From assembly GCF_001682855.1 (NCBI RefSeq), contig NZ_MAQW01000012.1, forward strand, positions 310,001-374,000: 64,000 nucleotides of DNA, read 5' to 3'. Numbering within the stretch: the stretch's first letter is position 1; each line of letters begins with the position of its first letter. Below are positions 62,188-64,000 of the stretch, in pieces. The translations under genes and the position numbers were made by a program. The notes under the pieces are model-generated. The model saw only the letters and a list, made by a program, of their open reading frames with translations. It did not search any database and was not told the DNA's origin. Source of the stretch: Bacillus sp. FJAT-27264 (GTDB taxonomy: Bacteria; Bacillota; Bacilli; Paenibacillales; Paenibacillaceae).

Positions 62188-62208
62188 ATGCCCTTTACGG
62201 TAACACGC
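62185..62208 (-). promoter_or_regulatory. Ribonucleic antiterminator (RAT) element for the GlcT-like protein
   Basis: GCGTGTTACCGTAAAGGGCATGAG on the minus strand (first 20 bases: GCGTGTTACCGTAAAGGGCA) follows the Bacillus subtilis ptsG RAT pattern GTGTTACTG...CAGGCATGAG and overlaps the terminator's left arm by a few bases. Confidence 0.85.
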
Positions 62209-62215
62209 CACTAAA

Positions 62216-62235
62216 CTATAAATGATCATTTATAG
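62216..62235. promoter_or_regulatory. Perfect 20-bp palindrome just downstream of the PTS operon -10 box
   Basis: CTATAAATGATCATTTATAG lies between the -10 box (62240-62245) and the RAT element, at the expected transcription start. It is a strong candidate operator for an unidentified repressor, or a stabilising 5' hairpin in the mRNA. Confidence 0.6.
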
Positions 62236-62239
62236 GTTC

Positions 62240-62268
62240 ATAATAAATCATACCCGCGCAGGCGTCAA
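62240..62268 (-). promoter_or_regulatory. Sigma-A promoter of the PTS operon
   Basis: Minus strand TTGACG (62263-62268), 17-base spacer, TATTAT (62240-62245). Confidence 0.8.
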
Positions 62269-62303
62269 TGGTAATTTTCAAATTGTCAAGTCGGGCGTAA
62301 GTC

Positions 62304-64000
62304 TCAGCTTTCACGATCCTCCAGCAGTCTGCACATCTGAGAGACTACCTCCTGCAGCACTACTGGCTTGCTCATAAAACCGGAAGCCCCTGCTGCCAGG
62401 CACTTCTCCCGGTCCTCCTTCATCGTCTTGGCCGAGATCGCCAGGATTGGCAGCTTCGTCAGAAGCAGCTCTTCCCGAATAATGCTTAGCGTATCATAGC
62501 CATCCAGATTCGGCATCATGATATCCAGCAGAACAATATCAATGTCGTCACGCTCTCTCACCATTTGTAGGCACTCAAAGCCGGTTTGAGCGGTTAATAT
62601 CCCCATGTCATACGCTTCCAGTCCCTTTTCAAGAGCAAAAATATTACGCACATCATCATCGACGATAAGCACGGTCCGGCCATGCAGTTGTTCATATTGC
62701 TTGTCAAACTGATCTGAGTTCTGCCTATATGTAGGGTTCTCCGCTGAGATGCGGTCATCTGCACCTGATGCTGCCGTTTCGGACCATTGAGCTAACGGAA
62801 TGTAACCCTCCCCGGTCTCCTCTTCCCGGCAAGGCAGATAGAGCGTAAAGGTGCTTCCCTCCCCAGGTGTACTGTTCAGCGCAATATGGCCGCCTAACAG
62901 TCTGGCGAGCTGAAGGGAAATTGAAAGTCCAAGTCCTGTACCGCCAAATTTGCGGGCTGTTGAACCGTCAGCTTGACGGAAGGCTTCGAAAATCAACTGG
63001 CTATTCTTATCGGAGATGCCGATGCCGCTGTCGGTTACTGCAAAGGCTAGCACCGGTTCCTCTGGTGTATAGCTCAGGGATTGAAAAGCTTCCAGCCTGG
63101 ACACTTCTACTTTGACACTGCCTTGCTCGGTGAACTTAAAGGCATTGGACAGTAGATTGCGCAGGATCTGATGAAGTCGCAGCTCATCCGTGTAAAATAA
63201 ATCCGGCACACTTTCATCCAGAACTACTGTGAACTCCAGATTTTGCTGCTCAGCTATTTTTCCAAAATAGGACTGCAGGAGGGCAGGCAACTCCGTTAGA
63301 TTGACAGCATCCACCTCAACCATCATTTTGCCCGCTTCCACCTTGGACAAGTCCAGAATATCGTTGATCATGCTGAGCAGTTCACTTCCGGAGGAATGAA
63401 TCACCGCTGCATAATTCTGTTCTTCCTCATTTAGTGATTCGTTGCGATTCTCTGACAGCAGTTGGGAAAGAATAAGCATACTGTTCAGCGGTGTACGCAG
63501 CTCATGCGACATATTGGCAAGAAACTCCGACTTATATCGAGAACTCTGCTCGAGCTGTTCGTTATATTTCTCCAGCTCAACCGCGGATCGCTCCGCCATC
63601 GACTTCTGAATCTCCAGCTCGCCATTTAATGCCAGCAATTCCTTGGTGTAGCTCTGTAGTTCTTCCGCTTGTACCTGAAGCTCCTCGGACTGTACCTGAA
63701 GCTCTTCATTCATAACCTGTGATTCTCCGTACAGCTTCTGAATCTCCATTCGTGTCGTGACCGAATTCAACGTGACACCCAGCATATTTACAAGCTTGGA
63801 TAGGAGTTCAAAATGGAAGGGAGCCCACTTGGTCAACGAGGCAATCTCCACTACGGCTAACGTCTTGTTCTCAAAAATGACCGGGGCCAAGGTGAGATAA
63901 CGCGGGGCGGTTCTGCCTAGACCGGAGTTAATACTGATGTAATCCACTGGCAGATCCTCCAGGACCCTAAGTTTCATATCCTGTGCACATTGACCGACCA
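62304..64000 (-). CDS. Hybrid sensor histidine kinase with GAF, HisKA, HATPase and receiver domains (cut by window end)
   Basis: At least 565 residues; the frame is still open at base 64000 (VGQCAQD), so the N-terminus is missing. Numbering from an internal Met at 63977: end of a GAF domain (~1-65, LAPVIFENKTLAVVEIASLT), a coiled coil with an ELQVQSEELQVQAEELQ repeat (~75-140), HisKA with MSHELRTPLNS (His ~157), HATPase_c with GIGIS and FGGTGLGLSIS, then a receiver (~430-550) with VLLDIMMPNLDGYD and the SAKTM / SKPVV positions. No transmembrane segment in the visible part. A two-step phosphorelay kinase; the final output must be elsewhere. Confidence 0.93.
   Translation of the reverse strand, partial: VGQCAQDMKLRVLEDLPVDYISINSGLGRTAPRYLTLAPVIFENKTLAVVEIASLTKWAPFHFELLSKLVNMLGVTLNSVTTRMEIQKLYGESQVMNEELQVQSEELQVQAEELQSYTKELLALNGELEIQKSMAERSAVELEKYNEQLEQSSRYKSEFLANMSHELRTPLNSMLILSQLLSENRNESLNEEEQNYAAVIHSSGSELLSMINDILDLSKVEAGKMMVEVDAVNLTELPALLQSYFGKIAEQQNLEFTVVLDESVPDLFYTDELRLHQILRNLLSNAFKFTEQGSVKVEVSRLEAFQSLSYTPEEPVLAFAVTDSGIGISDKNSQLIFEAFRQADGSTARKFGGTGLGLSISLQLARLLGGHIALNSTPGEGSTFTLYLPCREEETGEGYIPLAQWSETAASGADDRISAENPTYRQNSDQFDKQYEQLHGRTVLIVDDDVRNIFALEKGLEAYDMGILTAQTGFECLQMVRERDDIDIVLLDIMMPNLDGYDTLSIIREELLLTKLPILAISAKTMKEDREKCLAAGASGFMSKPVVLQEVVSQMCRLLEDRES

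Overview
The window reads as chromosomal DNA of a Gram-positive, low-to-medium GC Firmicute, most likely Paenibacillus or a close relative. The grounds are strong AGGAGG-type ribosome binding sites, dense rho-independent terminators, TTG starts, and the gene set itself: YtrABC-like GntR/ABC operon, GlcT-type PTS operon, DUF1836 protein, NlpC/P60 endopeptidase and tandem M29 aminopeptidases. No rRNA, tRNA, CRISPR array, prophage or intact insertion sequence was found.

Layout. 1-13032: end of a biosynthetic operon with a truncated PLP aminotransferase, a 3509-residue three-module non-ribosomal peptide synthetase (C-A-T x3 plus thioesterase; hand-read codes Thr, unassigned, Asp/Asn-like), an MFS exporter and an SDR oxidoreductase, closed by a terminator. 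13206-14310: Lrp regulator and LysE exporter. 14434-16576: two small genes (one apparently frameshifted), a small membrane protein, and a CLC channel-type fluoride exporter preceded by a fluoride (crcB) riboswitch. 16595-18540: GntR-ABC transporter operon with a perfect palindromic operator. 18548-22957: glycolipid glycosyltransferase, membrane protein, M14 peptidase, NlpC/P60 endopeptidase. 22980-28960: two-component system, GH4 alpha-galactosidase with divergent AraC regulator, lipoprotein, GNAT protein.

28999-34285 holds the most unusual system: three genes joined by 4-base overlaps encoding a TerB-N/TerB-C protein, a BrxD-like (DUF2791) ATPase and an Lhr/BrxHI-like helicase, without the methylase or phosphatase of a BREX locus. 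34408-43651: NiaP-like MFS carrier, DUF1836 regulator, CBS-domain protein, GNAT enzyme, KtrB-type potassium channel subunit, two M29 aminopeptidases and a small membrane protein. 43761-47382: AlkZ-related protein, a TetR/metallo-beta-lactamase operon with twin operators, a 15-unit 9-10 bp tandem repeat array, a second TetR and an unknown gene sharing its operator-like motif. 48081-53678: nitroreductase behind a Fur box, pstSCAB, LysR regulator. 53750-64000: methyltransferase, EamA transporter, decayed vanW pseudogene, cysteine hydrolase, chemoreceptor, PTS operon (glcT-like, EIIA, EIICB) with an antitermination leader, and a hybrid histidine kinase cut by the window end.

A dispersed intergenic element occurs twice in long form (47534-47981, 56842-57428) and once as its 3' half (54702-54886). 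It carries nested inverted motifs able to fold into a long hairpin and looks like an unannotated structured repeat family. Substrate and function statements are inferences from motifs read by eye; no database search was run.
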